Shown here one piece after another: positions 19,053 to 27,714 of a stretch of DNA of 64,000 bases (the first letter of the stretch is position 1; each line of letters begins with the position of its first letter). A model generated the notes under the pieces. It saw only the letters and a list, made by a program, of their open reading frames with translations, had not been told where the DNA came from and ran no database searches. Source of the DNA: Stieleria mannarensis (GTDB taxonomy: Bacteria > Planctomycetota > Planctomycetia > Pirellulales > Pirellulaceae). The position numbers were made by a program, and so were the translations under genes. The stretch is from assembly GCF_014154935.1 (NCBI RefSeq), contig NZ_JACEHH010000033.1, forward strand, positions 1 to 64,000, written 5' to 3'.

Positions 19053-20885
19053 TTATCGATGCTCTCGAACGTTGAATTCCATCTTCCACTGCTGGTCGCT
19101 GCGTGTCGAATGGCACCACAGTTCGAACATGCCCAGTTCGGTCACACGGCTGACAAAGCGGACCGGGACGAAGGGTTGCCCGCCGTCGGAATCATCCTCG
19201 CACTCGCGTGAAAGCGTCAATTCGATCGGTTCGCTTTCGACCAGTTCTTCCGGCGTCCAGCGATCGAGTTGCGTTCCCACGGTATCGTCGCCGCGTTTGG
19301 AGGAGGCGAAGAATCGGAACCGAGCGGGCTGGCCGACGACCAATCCGATTTCGTTTCCCGGCACCACGGCCTCGGTGCCTTCCTCCATGCCTTGCGGCGC
19401 GACGCAGAGGGCGCGCAGCGGGCGCGGGGCGCCGGGGATCGCCAGCCCGGCCGTTTCGATCCCGATGTAGTACGATCGCGCGGTACCGCCACGGATGCGA
19501 ATCCCGCCGACGTGTTTTGACCAGCCGTAGTAGGCGGCACCGAGGGCGACCGCCGAGTCCAGGTCTTGCTGGCGGCTCAGGACCGTCGGAGCGGAATCGC
19601 ACCAGCCGTCGACCACATCCCGCATCCGTCCCCGCAACGTTTCGCTGCGGAACACGCCGCCATTGAACAACAGATGGGTCAGGCCCCCTGCGCGATCGGA
19701 ATCGTTGTCGTTGCCGGCCGCAGAAAACGCTTCGGCATGATCGGCCAGAAACGCGGCGACCTGCTTGGTGATCGCCGGGTCGGCTTCATAGGGTAACCCG
19801 ATGTCTTGAAACCCCGATGCGGTGTTGCGTGCCGGACGCTCCTTGGCACTGCACTCGGGAAAGAAACCGTCGACGATCAACGCCTTGGCTTCGTCGGCCG
19901 TCAGCGCGGTCGAGATCGTCCCGCCGATCAAGGAACTGCCGCGACCGAGAACGGAGATGGTGTGTTCGGCGGGGCCTTCGGCGGCCAACAATGCTTCTTT
20001 GGCGTCCCGGCAGGCGTGCCACAGCGAAACGCTTTGCCAGGGATCCAGGTCGTGACCTTGTTCCTGCAGTCGGGTGGCGACCTTGTGGGCCAGTGCCAGG
20101 TCCATGTTGTCACCGCCGAGCAACAAGTGGTTGCCGACGGCCAATCGTTGCAATTGCAGTTCGCCCGCGTTTTCTTCGACGGTGACCAGGGTCAGGTCGG
20201 TTGTGCCGCCACCGACATCGACGACCAACAACACGTCACCGGCGCCGAGTTGTGTCCGCCAATCGTCCGCGTTGGAACCCAACCAGTGGTAGACCGCCGC
20301 TTGGGGTTCTTCTAACAACACGAAGTGGTCCGGCAAACCGGCTTCGATCGCGGCTTGGCGGGTCAGCTCGCGGGCGGCCGGGTCGAACGATGCCGGCACC
20401 GTCAGCACGACTTGTTGATCGGCCAGGGGAGCTTGCGGATGGGCCGCGTGCCAGGCGGCGACCAGGTGTGACAGGAATCGCTGGGTGCAATCAAACGCGG
20501 AGACTTTGGGGACTTCCGGCGGCGATTGCCACGGCAGCACCGCTTCGGTTCGCCCGACGTTTCCGTGGCACAGCCAACTCTTGGCGGCCACGACGACCCG
20601 CTGTGGATTCTCCGCCGATTGTTGCCGTGCATAGATGCCAGCGACCCCACGCCCGGGATCACCGACCAGCGGTGTCTTGAGCGATTCAATTTCGCCCTCA
20701 CGCGGCAGGTACAAAAACGATGGCAGCGAGGGACGCGAATCGATTTGCCCCGGCGAGATCAGCTGGGGGATCGGCAGCAATTCCAATTTCGGCTCGGTCT
20801 TCTTGCCGTCTTGCGAAAGCGGCGCATAGGCGACCACCGAGTTGGTTGTTCCGAGGTCGATGCCGACGCAATACCGTGTGCCCAT
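19053..20885 (-). CDS. Hsp70-family ATPase (short form)
   Basis: 610 residues. The ATPase signatures are GIDLGTTNSVV, VDVGGGTTDLTLV and LLFNGGVFRSETL, with AAKSWLCHGNVGRTE and EEPQAAVYHWLG shared with the downstream paralogue. After the ATPase domain (to about 430) there is only a short beta-rich segment, ending near MEFNVREHR, so the helical lid of DnaK is missing. ATG at 20885 is the only sensible start. It is flanked by DUF2760 upstream and the 949-aa Hsp70 downstream on the same strand. The two Hsp70s probably arose by duplication and may act together. A role in protein folding or assembly is inferred from family only. Confidence 0.92.
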   Translation of the reverse strand: MGTRYCVGIDLGTTNSVVAYAPLSQDGKKTEPKLELLPIPQLISPGQIDSRPSLPSFLYLPREGEIESLKTPLVGDPGRGVAGIYARQQSAENPQRVVVAAKSWLCHGNVGRTEAVLPWQSPPEVPKVSAFDCTQRFLSHLVAAWHAAHPQAPLADQQVVLTVPASFDPAARELTRQAAIEAGLPDHFVLLEEPQAAVYHWLGSNADDWRTQLGAGDVLLVVDVGGGTTDLTLVTVEENAGELQLQRLAVGNHLLLGGDNMDLALAHKVATRLQEQGHDLDPWQSVSLWHACRDAKEALLAAEGPAEHTISVLGRGSSLIGGTISTALTADEAKALIVDGFFPECSAKERPARNTASGFQDIGLPYEADPAITKQVAAFLADHAEAFSAAGNDNDSDRAGGLTHLLFNGGVFRSETLRGRMRDVVDGWCDSAPTVLSRQQDLDSAVALGAAYYGWSKHVGGIRIRGGTARSYYIGIETAGLAIPGAPRPLRALCVAPQGMEEGTEAVVPGNEIGLVVGQPARFRFFASSKRGDDTVGTQLDRWTPEELVESEPIELTLSRECEDDSDGGQPFVPVRFVSRVTELGMFELWCHSTRSDQQWKMEFNVREHR

Positions 20886-20933
20886 GTCGAATCGTTTGGT
20901 GTGAAGTGAAGGGATGGGACGGGACAGACGATT

Positions 20934-21048
20934 GTGGGATAGGCTTGAAGCCTGTCATTTTCGCACCGACAGGCTGGAAGCCTATCCCACTTTGATGACA
21001 GGCTGGAAGCCTATCCCACTTTGATGACAGGCTGGAAGCCTATCCCAC
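20934..21048. repeat. GTGGGATAGGCTTCCAGCCTGTC repeats (family D, copy 1)
   Basis: One forward copy (GTGGGATAGGCTTGAAGCCT) is followed by three inverted copies (CAGGCTGGAAGCCTATCCCA), the last two in tandem with TTTGATGA spacers. It lies between the DUF2760 and Hsp70 genes, so an operon transcript would carry it as a large hairpin. A second locus is at 58161-58287. Confidence 0.85.
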
Positions 21049-21059
21049 ATTGATTGCGG

Positions 21060-21635
21060 CTAACCCGCTTGGACCTGTGCCGGGGCGACGACGTTGGCAT
21101 CGGCCGGGTCACCGGTCCAGGTCGGCAATTCCACTTGGGTCGCTTGCCAGCCATGGTGAACCAGTTTGCCGGACGCGGCTTTCCCAGACGTCGCGGTGCC
21201 TTCCCCGATCCACTGGTAACGTGTCGGCGAAGCGTCGGGGGCGACGTCGACGGTGGCTCCTTCGGCCGCATCGATCAGGGGCTTGAGCCCCATCACGCGT
21301 TGCAGCACCCCGCCGCACTGTTGCAGGCAGGGACGGGCGGCCGCGCCGACTTGGGCGTCGGAATACTGGCTCAGGTCTTCTTGGATTAAATCGACTAGGC
21401 GGGCTTCTCGTTGCAGCGTCGCCAGCAGGGTGACCGCGGAGTCGCGTGTTGGCGGTTCGGGCTGTTTTGTCACGGGTTGCTTGGTCATGGGCGCCGCGGC
21501 AGGTGGTTGTTGCGGTTTGGCTTCGATGGCCGCCACCTCGGCCTGCTGCCCGCGGAGGACCTGATCGATCTGGGTCGCTTTCTCTTTGTTCCCAAGCGCG
21601 GCGAAAAAAGCCTTCAACGCGATTCCAATACTCAT
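21060..21635 (-). CDS. DUF2760-family protein of the Hsp70 operon
   Basis: 191 residues from ATG at 21635 (MSIGIALKAFFAALGNKEKA), preceded by GGTGGGAA. The open frame extends to 21827, but that part is a 12-bp DNA repeat and low complexity. An N-terminal helix and a Pro/Gln-rich linker (near residues 40-65) precede a conserved-looking domain. Its motifs are LLATLQREARLVDLIQEDL, YSDAQVGAAARPCLQQC and a terminal PTWTGDPADANVVAPAQV. I recall DUF2760 proteins as neighbours of Hsp70 genes. It has no membrane segment. It may be an Hsp70 cofactor, which is inference from context only. Confidence 0.8.
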   Translation of the reverse strand: MSIGIALKAFFAALGNKEKATQIDQVLRGQQAEVAAIEAKPQQPPAAAPMTKQPVTKQPEPPTRDSAVTLLATLQREARLVDLIQEDLSQYSDAQVGAAARPCLQQCGGVLQRVMGLKPLIDAAEGATVDVAPDASPTRYQWIGEGTATSGKAASGKLVHHGWQATQVELPTWTGDPADANVVAPAQVQAG

Positions 21636-21737
21636 CTTTTCCCACCTGAAAAAACCGACAACGGCCTGAAAATCAAGCGTCCAGCTTGGCGATCCCGTCG
21701 GATGCGTCAAGAGGCGGGGGGGAGAATGCGGTGGCGG

Positions 21738-21782
21738 GCGTCCGGCTGGCGTCCGGCTGGCGTCCGGCTGGCGTCCGGCTGG
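21738..21782. repeat. 12-bp tandem repeat upstream of the DUF2760 gene
   Basis: About four exact units of GCGTCCGGCTGG lie in the gap between the divergent DUF2760 and ThuA genes. They fall in the region that should hold both promoters. Confidence 0.8.
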
Positions 21783-21881
21783 GGGGCTGCGACCGGTGCA
21801 GGCGTCTGAGACGGGTGCATCGGACAAGGGAAGCGATTATGTTATTGCATCCTGCTTTACGTCTTTCAGCGAGTCAGTCCC

Positions 21882-22802
21882 TTGAAATCGATCATCGCCC
21901 TCGTCCTGCTGATCAGCTCCGCAATTTCCTTCGTCCCCGCACACGCCCAGTCGAAGAAGATTGTCCTGGTCGCCGGCAAACCGTCCCACCCGCCCCGGAT
22001 GCACGAATTCAATGCCGGCGTTCAGTTGCTGGCCAAGTGTCTGGCCGACGTGCCGGACGTGGACGTCGAATTCGTGCTCAACGGTTGGCCGGAGGATGAA
22101 GCCGTGTTCGCCGAGGCCGATGCGGTGGTGTTCTTCATGGACGGTGGCGGCAAACACGAGATCGTCAAAGAGGACGGCCGCCGATTGAAACAGATCGACC
22201 AGTGGGTCAAACGCGGCGTCGGGCTGGGGTTCATGCACTACGGCGTCGAAGTCCTGGCCGATCAGGCCGGCAACGAAATGAAACGTTGGATCGGCGGCCA
22301 CTACGAACATCAGTTTTCGTGCAACCCGATGTGGGAGCCGGCATTCACGTCCTTTCCCGAGCATCCGGTGACGCGCGGCGTCGAGCCGTTTGAGATCAAG
22401 GACGAGTGGTATTTCAACATGCGTTTCATGGCCGACATCGAGGGCAATCGACCCTCCCAGCAAGCGGGCGTGGAATTCGTGCCGATCTTGGTCGCCGTCC
22501 CATCGGTCGATGTCCGTGACGGGCCCTACGTCTATCCCAAGGGCCCGTATGACCACATCCAAGCCAACGAGGGACGCGCCGAAGCGATGATGTGGACCGT
22601 CCAGCGCGGCGACGGAGGCCGTGGGTTCGGATTCACCGGCGGCCACTTCCACGACAATTGGGGCAACGACAACTTTCGCAAAGTCGTGCTCAACGCCCTG
22701 CTCTGGATCGCCAAGGCCGACGTGCCCGAGGGCGGTGTCGAGTCATCGGTGACGGCCGAAGACCTGGACGCCAATCTGGACCCCAAACCGGCCCGACGCT
22801 GA
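21882..22802 (+). CDS. Secreted ThuA-domain protein
   Basis: 306 residues, starting on TTG (KSIIALVLLISSAISFVPAHAQ), a good signal peptide cleaved after AHAQ; no in-frame ATG precedes it. The ThuA-like domain (glutamine-amidotransferase-like fold) shows KIVLVAGKPSHPPRMHEFNAG, ADAVVFFMDGGGKHEI, GVGLGFMHYGVE and GRGFGFTGGHFHDNW near the end. ThuA domains take their name from trehalose utilisation and are abundant in planctomycetes as secreted sugar- or glycan-related proteins of unclear chemistry. It is divergent from the Hsp70 operon. No partner dehydrogenase is adjacent. Confidence 0.88.
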   Translation: MKSIIALVLLISSAISFVPAHAQSKKIVLVAGKPSHPPRMHEFNAGVQLLAKCLADVPDVDVEFVLNGWPEDEAVFAEADAVVFFMDGGGKHEIVKEDGRRLKQIDQWVKRGVGLGFMHYGVEVLADQAGNEMKRWIGGHYEHQFSCNPMWEPAFTSFPEHPVTRGVEPFEIKDEWYFNMRFMADIEGNRPSQQAGVEFVPILVAVPSVDVRDGPYVYPKGPYDHIQANEGRAEAMMWTVQRGDGGRGFGFTGGHFHDNWGNDNFRKVVLNALLWIAKADVPEGGVESSVTAEDLDANLDPKPARR

Positions 22803-23230
22803 AGACGCGGTCCGGCTGCGAGAGGAGGGGGGATCCGCAAATCAATCCCTGTCGAAGTCGTGAGTTCGGTTGGTGATTCGTGGCTCGACCTCCCCTGGCT
22901 GCCAAGCATCGGTGTCCACACAACTTATCATGGCACCCTTCTCCCCCGGCTTTGCGCACAGAGAAGGGCCGGGGATGAGGGGGCCAACTGCCAGGTGATC
23001 GCCGCTGTTTTGATGGCTCCGACGGCTCGGGTGTACGGCCCCTCACCCCCAGCCCCTCTCCCCAAAACAGATCGCGGTAAACGTCACTCAGCGATCAATG
23101 ACTTTTGCGCGATCTGTTTTAGGGAGAGGGGAGCCATTTCCTCGGTTGCGGGCCGAGTTGGGTAGGCTCCAATGCCTGCCAGAACGATGCTTCTGGAAAC
23201 CGTATGCCCTCAATCTTCTCTATCACCACG
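22803..23230. other. Repeat-filled intergenic region (family E, copy 1)
   Basis: It contains an inverted pair near 22937-22980 (CACCCTTCTCCCCC / GAGAAGGGCCGGGG) and a second near 23037-23135. In the second, CCCCTCACCCCCAGCCCCTC and AAAACAGATCGCG are mirrored by CGCGATCTGTTTTAGGGAG. The 3' flank at 63757 carries a related CCCTTCTCCCCCAG palindrome. No gene is supported here. Confidence 0.65.
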
Positions 23231-23440
23231 TTAGTCCTCGGAGTCCGCCGGCCGGTCCGATGGTTCGTCCGCTTTTGGGCGGGGCATTTCGATGACGGCG
23301 TCGCCATCGGTCAGCGACGACGGGCAGACTTCCTGCTCCTGGCACTGGCGGCACACGACCTTGATCGCGTCCTGGCTGGCGATGTGAAGGTCGTGTTTTT
23401 CGCAAAGGGCAAACAGTTCTTGCAAGTGTTCGCAGGGCAT
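23231..23440 (-). CDS. Small cysteine-rich protein, putative metal-binding
   Basis: 69 residues from ATG at 23440 (MPCEHLQELFALCEKHDL). Four well-spaced cysteines (Cys3, Cys13, then CRQC and QEVC further on) suggest a zinc-ribbon-like fold. The C-terminal third is acidic and Pro-rich. An upstream ATG at 23494 would add 18 residues with no obvious structure. I do not recognise the family. The gene is downstream of the anchored protein at 23687-25036 on the same strand, separated by a dispersed palindrome. Confidence 0.58.
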   Translation of the reverse strand: MPCEHLQELFALCEKHDLHIASQDAIKVVCRQCQEQEVCPSSLTDGDAVIEMPRPKADEPSDRPADSED

Positions 23441-23580
23441 GACTTTCGTCCGAATCGGGGGGTGCGAAAACGGGGCCGGATCGACTCCTTTCATCATCGC
23501 CCCGGCGGCGGTCTGACGCAACGTGCCGGCCCGGCGCAACGTGCGACTCGTCGGTAGGGGCTGATCGACGGCCCCGTGTG

Positions 23581-23662
23581 GTAGCGGAAGCCGCCAAGGC
23601 TTTCGGCCCCCGGGGTGCGACGTCGCCGCACCGGAGCGAAACTCTTGGCGAGTTCCGCTACC
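23581..23662. repeat. Palindromic intergenic repeat (family J, copy 2)
   Basis: GTAGCGGAAGCCGCCAAGGC and CTTGGCGAGTTCCGCTACCG form the outer arms, with GGTGCGACGTCGCCGCACC as a perfect inner hairpin. It is related to 10787-10885 through the GAAACTCTTGGCGA sequence. Confidence 0.6.
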
Positions 23663-23686
23663 GGAAAACCGAACTGCGGCGGAATA

Positions 23687-25036
23687 CTAGTTCGCTCGAT
23701 CAGCCGAGTGCAGTTCGTCTCGTTTGATCCAGCCCGTCCAGAGCTTGAGATTCACGAATTGAGAACACTCCAGCTTGACCCACTGCACCGAATCTTGTGT
23801 GACAGAATCGATGATCTTCAGCTCTGCCCGCGGCGGTGCCCGTCGCACCTGACGCATGCTGGACAGCGGATTGGAGGGAGGAAATTGGGAAACGGAAAAG
23901 GAGCGTCCTTTCATGCCGACCACAAAGTCCGCCGTCTCGGGGAGCTTCGCCTTGACCGCGGGGGGCGCGTCGTCGCGATTGCCCGACGATTTTTTTCTGC
24001 TCGGATTGAAAAAGAAGGCCGACTGATCGAAGGAGTCGTTAGCGGGTCGGCGCGTCGTTTCTTCCAGCGGAAATGGAATCGATTTTTCTTCCCGGATGGT
24101 TCGCAAGCCTGACGACGCGACGGCTTTGCCGAACAGGTTGGCGTTCTTGTGGCCGAAGCGTTGGTCGCGTTGATTGATGTGCACGACCATCGACACGTCG
24201 ACCGTGTCGTTGATCGCCGCGACATCAAACCCCAGGTCCAGGGCCGCCATTTCTCGTTGCTTGGCTTTCATCGATCGCCGCCAGCGATCCGCGTCGACCC
24301 GAACCGTTCTGGGGGAACGCCACTCGGCGACCGTCGCCTTTTCGGAAAAGTAGTCCAGGCTATAAACGGCCGAGCTGCCGACTTCGCGATAGCTTCGCGA
24401 AATGCTGACGATCATCGACGCGCTGTCGGGCAGGTCCGTTGCTAAGGAAATCGTTAGCGTGTCGTCCATGCGGCTGGCCTGGATTTCAAAGCGGTCGCAC
24501 AGGATCAGCGACGGATCATTGACACGCGACAGGGGCGGCATGATGCCGGTGGGCCGGGGGCGGTCTTCGGGGAACAGCGGGCTGGGGTTCTGTTCTTCCA
24601 GCCGAGATTGTTCTTGCACGTAGTGAAAGAGCGCTTCGGCGGTTTTCAGGTCGTTGTCGAATTGCTCGCTTTTCAGGTACTGTTCCAAGTTGCCTTGTCC
24701 TCGCAGCGCCGTCGCCAGCGTTTCGCGATCATAGCGGCCCAGGATGCCGTACGCGCCTTCGGCTTGCTCGATCAATTCCGGCAGATCATCAAACGTCAGG
24801 ATCGGGTTGCGTCGGATCATCCCGTCGGCTTGAACGAGCATACGTTGTGCTTCCAGCCCATCGCCCAACTTGCGGGCGACGTCGGCGGGGATCCGAGTTC
24901 GGGGCGTCGCGGCGACCAGGGAGGACCGGATGCCGGACGGGCGACTGGATGGCGAGGTTGCCGGTTGATCGACTTGTCCGATCGTGACGACCAGGATGAC
25001 CGCTAGAATCGCGACCGCGAGCACAACGTACTTCAT
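23687..25036 (-). CDS. Membrane-anchored protein of unknown function
   Basis: 449 residues starting MKYVVLAVAILAVILVVTI, a single N-terminal membrane anchor or uncleaved signal; the rest would be periplasmic. The region at 55-165 is predicted helical (ARKLGDGLEAQRMLVQADG, ELIEQAEGAYGILGRYDRETL). Beta-rich stretches follow (DRFEIQASRMDDTLTISL, SASMIVSISRSYREVG), with a basic, Ser/Pro-rich region at 320-400. No catalytic motif or known domain is visible. It is transcribed away from the molybdopterin oxidoreductase gene at 25280 and may share a promoter region with it. Confidence 0.75.
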   Translation of the reverse strand: MKYVVLAVAILAVILVVTIGQVDQPATSPSSRPSGIRSSLVAATPRTRIPADVARKLGDGLEAQRMLVQADGMIRRNPILTFDDLPELIEQAEGAYGILGRYDRETLATALRGQGNLEQYLKSEQFDNDLKTAEALFHYVQEQSRLEEQNPSPLFPEDRPRPTGIMPPLSRVNDPSLILCDRFEIQASRMDDTLTISLATDLPDSASMIVSISRSYREVGSSAVYSLDYFSEKATVAEWRSPRTVRVDADRWRRSMKAKQREMAALDLGFDVAAINDTVDVSMVVHINQRDQRFGHKNANLFGKAVASSGLRTIREEKSIPFPLEETTRRPANDSFDQSAFFFNPSRKKSSGNRDDAPPAVKAKLPETADFVVGMKGRSFSVSQFPPSNPLSSMRQVRRAPPRAELKIIDSVTQDSVQWVKLECSQFVNLKLWTGWIKRDELHSADRAN

Positions 25037-25279
25037 GCTGAATTCTCAGGGGAAAACGTTCATTGATAGGGGGCTTCTGCAAGCCTAGGTCACGCCTTCC
25101 CGGCGGGGGGCGGGTTTGGAACGCCGGGGACGCACAACGGATGGGAGTGTTCCCAATCCGCTCGAGCTCGCCGGATGTGTAAATTCGAACCGACGTCGCC
25201 TCGCGTTGGTCCCGCGGCCGGTCCCGTGGTGATAAGATTTAGACTTGGCAAACGAAGACTTCGTCGAGGGACAAACGCA

Positions 25280-27460
25280 GTGAAAGTCGGCAGCGGTGGT
25301 GGATTTCGAGCGATTCTGTACACGTTTAAAAAGGGGCGTGAAGCGGGCGGCGTCTGGAAATTGTTCAAAGCGATGCGGACCCGCAACAGTTGCAAGACCT
25401 GCGCCGTCGGAATGGGCGGGCAAAAAGGCGGGATGGTCAACGAGCTGGGACATTCCTTCGAGGTTTGCAAGAAGAGCATGCAGGCCATGGTCGCCGACAT
25501 GCAGCCGGGCATCGATCCGAATTTCTGGAAACAAAACTCCATCGAACAGCTGAAATCGCTGTCGCCGCGCGAACTGGAATCACTCGGTCGGCTGATCCAT
25601 CCGCTGCGTTATCGTCAAGGCCAGTCGCATTACGAGGTGATCACGTGGAAGGAGGCTTTTGAGAGCATCGCGTCGAAACTGACGGCGACTCCGGCCGACG
25701 AGACGTTCTGGTACTTCAGCGGCCGCAGCAGCAACGAAGCCGGTTTTTTGTTGCAATTGTTGGCACGGGTTTACGGCACCAACAACGTCAACAACTGCAG
25801 CTACTATTGCCATCAAGCCAGCGGCGTCGGATTGCAGAGCAGTGTCGGCAGCGGCACGGCGACGATCGTGTTGGAGGATCTGGAGAAAGCGGACACCGTG
25901 TTTCTGATCGGCGGCAACCCGGCCAGCAACCACCCGCGATTGATGACTAGTTTGATGCGGGTGCGTCGTGCCGGCGGCAAGGTGATCGTGATCAATCCCG
26001 TGCGTGAAACGGGATTGATCAATTTTCGAATCCCCAGCGATCCGATCTCGCTATTGGCCGGCACCAAGATCGCCAGCCACTACGTCCAGCCGCACATCGG
26101 TGGTGATCTGGCGTTGTTGTGGGGGTTGGCCAAAGCGACGAAGTCACTCGGCGCGTTCGACAACGACTTTCTGTCCCGACACACCAACGGTTCCCATGAG
26201 TGGTTGGCCGCGGTCGACGATCTGTCATGGCAGGAGATCGAGACCAAGTCCGGTGTCGCCCGCAGTGAAATCGAATCGATCGCCCAGTTGTATGCCGCTT
26301 CAAAGAAGTGCGTGTTTTCGTGGACGATGGGAATCACCCATCACGCCCACGGCGTTGACAATGTCCAGGCGATCGCCAACCTGGCATTCGCCCGCGGCAT
26401 GGTCGGTCGTCCGGGGTGTGGGTTGATGCCGATCCGAGGCCACAGCAACGTGCAGGGCATCGGGTCGGTCGGTGTGACGCCGAAGCTGAAGGATCAGATC
26501 TTTGCCGCGCTAAAAGACAAGTTCGGTGTTCAATTGCCCGAGACGCCTGGCAAGGACACGCTGGCGTGCATGGAGTCGGCCGCGAGCGGTCAGATCAAGG
26601 TGGGCTTTTGCCTGGGCGGCAACCTGTACGGATCCAATCCCGATTCCGCGTTCGCCGATCGCGCTCTATCGAATCTGGAATTGAACGTGATGATGAACAC
26701 GACGATGAACACCGGGCATGCGCACGGGTTGGCAAAGGAGACGATCGTCTTGCCGGTGCTGGCACGTGACGAAGAACCGGCGCCGACGACTCAGGAGTCG
26801 ATGTTCAACTTTGTGCGTTTAAGCGATGGCGGGCCGGCGCGGTTGCCCGGGCCGCGCAGTGAGGTCTCGGTGATCGCCGCGGTCGGCAAGGCCGTGGTGC
26901 CCGACGCCCCTGGTATCGACTGGGACGACTTGGCCCAACCGTCGACGATTCGCAAGTGGATCGGCGCCGTCGTCCCCGGTTACGGCAAGATCGCACAAAT
27001 CGACGCGACGAAGGAAGAGTTTCAAATCGAAGGCCGTACGTTTCACGACCCCAAGTTCGGAACGCCCGACGGAAAGGGCGTGCTGCATTGCCATCGTCTG
27101 CCGGAATTGAAGGGGACCGATAACAATCATCTGCGCCTGATGACCGTGCGTAGCGAAGGCCAATTCAACACCGTTGTCTACGAGGAAGAGGATCTGTATC
27201 GCAACCAGGAGCGTCGCGATTTGATCTTGATCCACCCGGACGACCTGAAACGATTCGGACTTCAGAACGACCAGCGGGTGACCGTCAAAAGTGACACCGG
27301 TTCGATGAGCGGCATTTTGGCACGGTCCTACGATTCGATTCGCAGCGGGAACGCATTGATGTATTATCCGGAATCCAACGTGCTGGTCGCCCGGCACGCC
27401 GACCCGCAAAGCAAGACACCGGCGTTCAAGGGGGTTGTCGTCGAACTGGTCGCCGAATGA
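25280..27460 (+). CDS. FdhF/YdeP-family molybdopterin oxidoreductase
   Basis: About 726 residues from GTG at 25280, preceded by GAGGG; the frame is open to 25175 but that part looks non-coding. It belongs to the formate-dehydrogenase-H-like molybdopterin family, nearest to YdeP. Cys177 in NCSYYCHQASGVGL aligns by eye with the selenocysteine Mo ligand of E. coli FdhH. The N-terminal cluster motif is unusual: Cys38-x2-Cys41, then Met45 where a third Cys is expected, and Cys63. Further motifs are FLIGGNPASNHPR, ANLAFARGMVGRPGCGLMPIRGH and the C-terminal MoCo-binding domain (DLILIHPDDLKRFGL, GNALMYYPESN). No Tat signal is seen, so it is probably cytoplasmic. Substrate unknown; no cofactor gene is nearby. 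Confidence 0.88.
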   Translation: MKVGSGGGFRAILYTFKKGREAGGVWKLFKAMRTRNSCKTCAVGMGGQKGGMVNELGHSFEVCKKSMQAMVADMQPGIDPNFWKQNSIEQLKSLSPRELESLGRLIHPLRYRQGQSHYEVITWKEAFESIASKLTATPADETFWYFSGRSSNEAGFLLQLLARVYGTNNVNNCSYYCHQASGVGLQSSVGSGTATIVLEDLEKADTVFLIGGNPASNHPRLMTSLMRVRRAGGKVIVINPVRETGLINFRIPSDPISLLAGTKIASHYVQPHIGGDLALLWGLAKATKSLGAFDNDFLSRHTNGSHEWLAAVDDLSWQEIETKSGVARSEIESIAQLYAASKKCVFSWTMGITHHAHGVDNVQAIANLAFARGMVGRPGCGLMPIRGHSNVQGIGSVGVTPKLKDQIFAALKDKFGVQLPETPGKDTLACMESAASGQIKVGFCLGGNLYGSNPDSAFADRALSNLELNVMMNTTMNTGHAHGLAKETIVLPVLARDEEPAPTTQESMFNFVRLSDGGPARLPGPRSEVSVIAAVGKAVVPDAPGIDWDDLAQPSTIRKWIGAVVPGYGKIAQIDATKEEFQIEGRTFHDPKFGTPDGKGVLHCHRLPELKGTDNNHLRLMTVRSEGQFNTVVYEEEDLYRNQERRDLILIHPDDLKRFGLQNDQRVTVKSDTGSMSGILARSYDSIRSGNALMYYPESNVLVARHADPQSKTPAFKGVVVELVAE

Positions 27461-27589
27461 CGCTGCCGCCGGTCTGGATGACGATGGGATTGTCGTTTTG
27501 CGACAAGCCTGCCATCGCCGGGCGAACGAGCTACACTAAGCGTGGCAGCGTCGTCTTGCAGTCACCTCATCGTGATTCACACGGCAAAT

Positions 27590-27651
27590 GTAGCTACCTT
27601 CGCCAGAAGGTGGTGCCCGCTGGTTTCCACGCTCTGGTGAGCGTAGCTACG
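27590..27651. repeat. Dispersed GTAGCTAC palindrome, copy 3 (family C)
   Basis: GTAGCTACCTTCGCCAGAAG and CCACGCTCTGGTGAGCGTAG form the arms. It lies in the gap between the oxidoreductase and sulfatase genes, 64 bases before the sulfatase start. Confidence 0.75.
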
Positions 27652-27714
27652 AAAGAGTGACGCCGACCCGTCAATCTGTCTCACCGAATTCCAACCCACT
27701 GCCCACCTTCGCCC

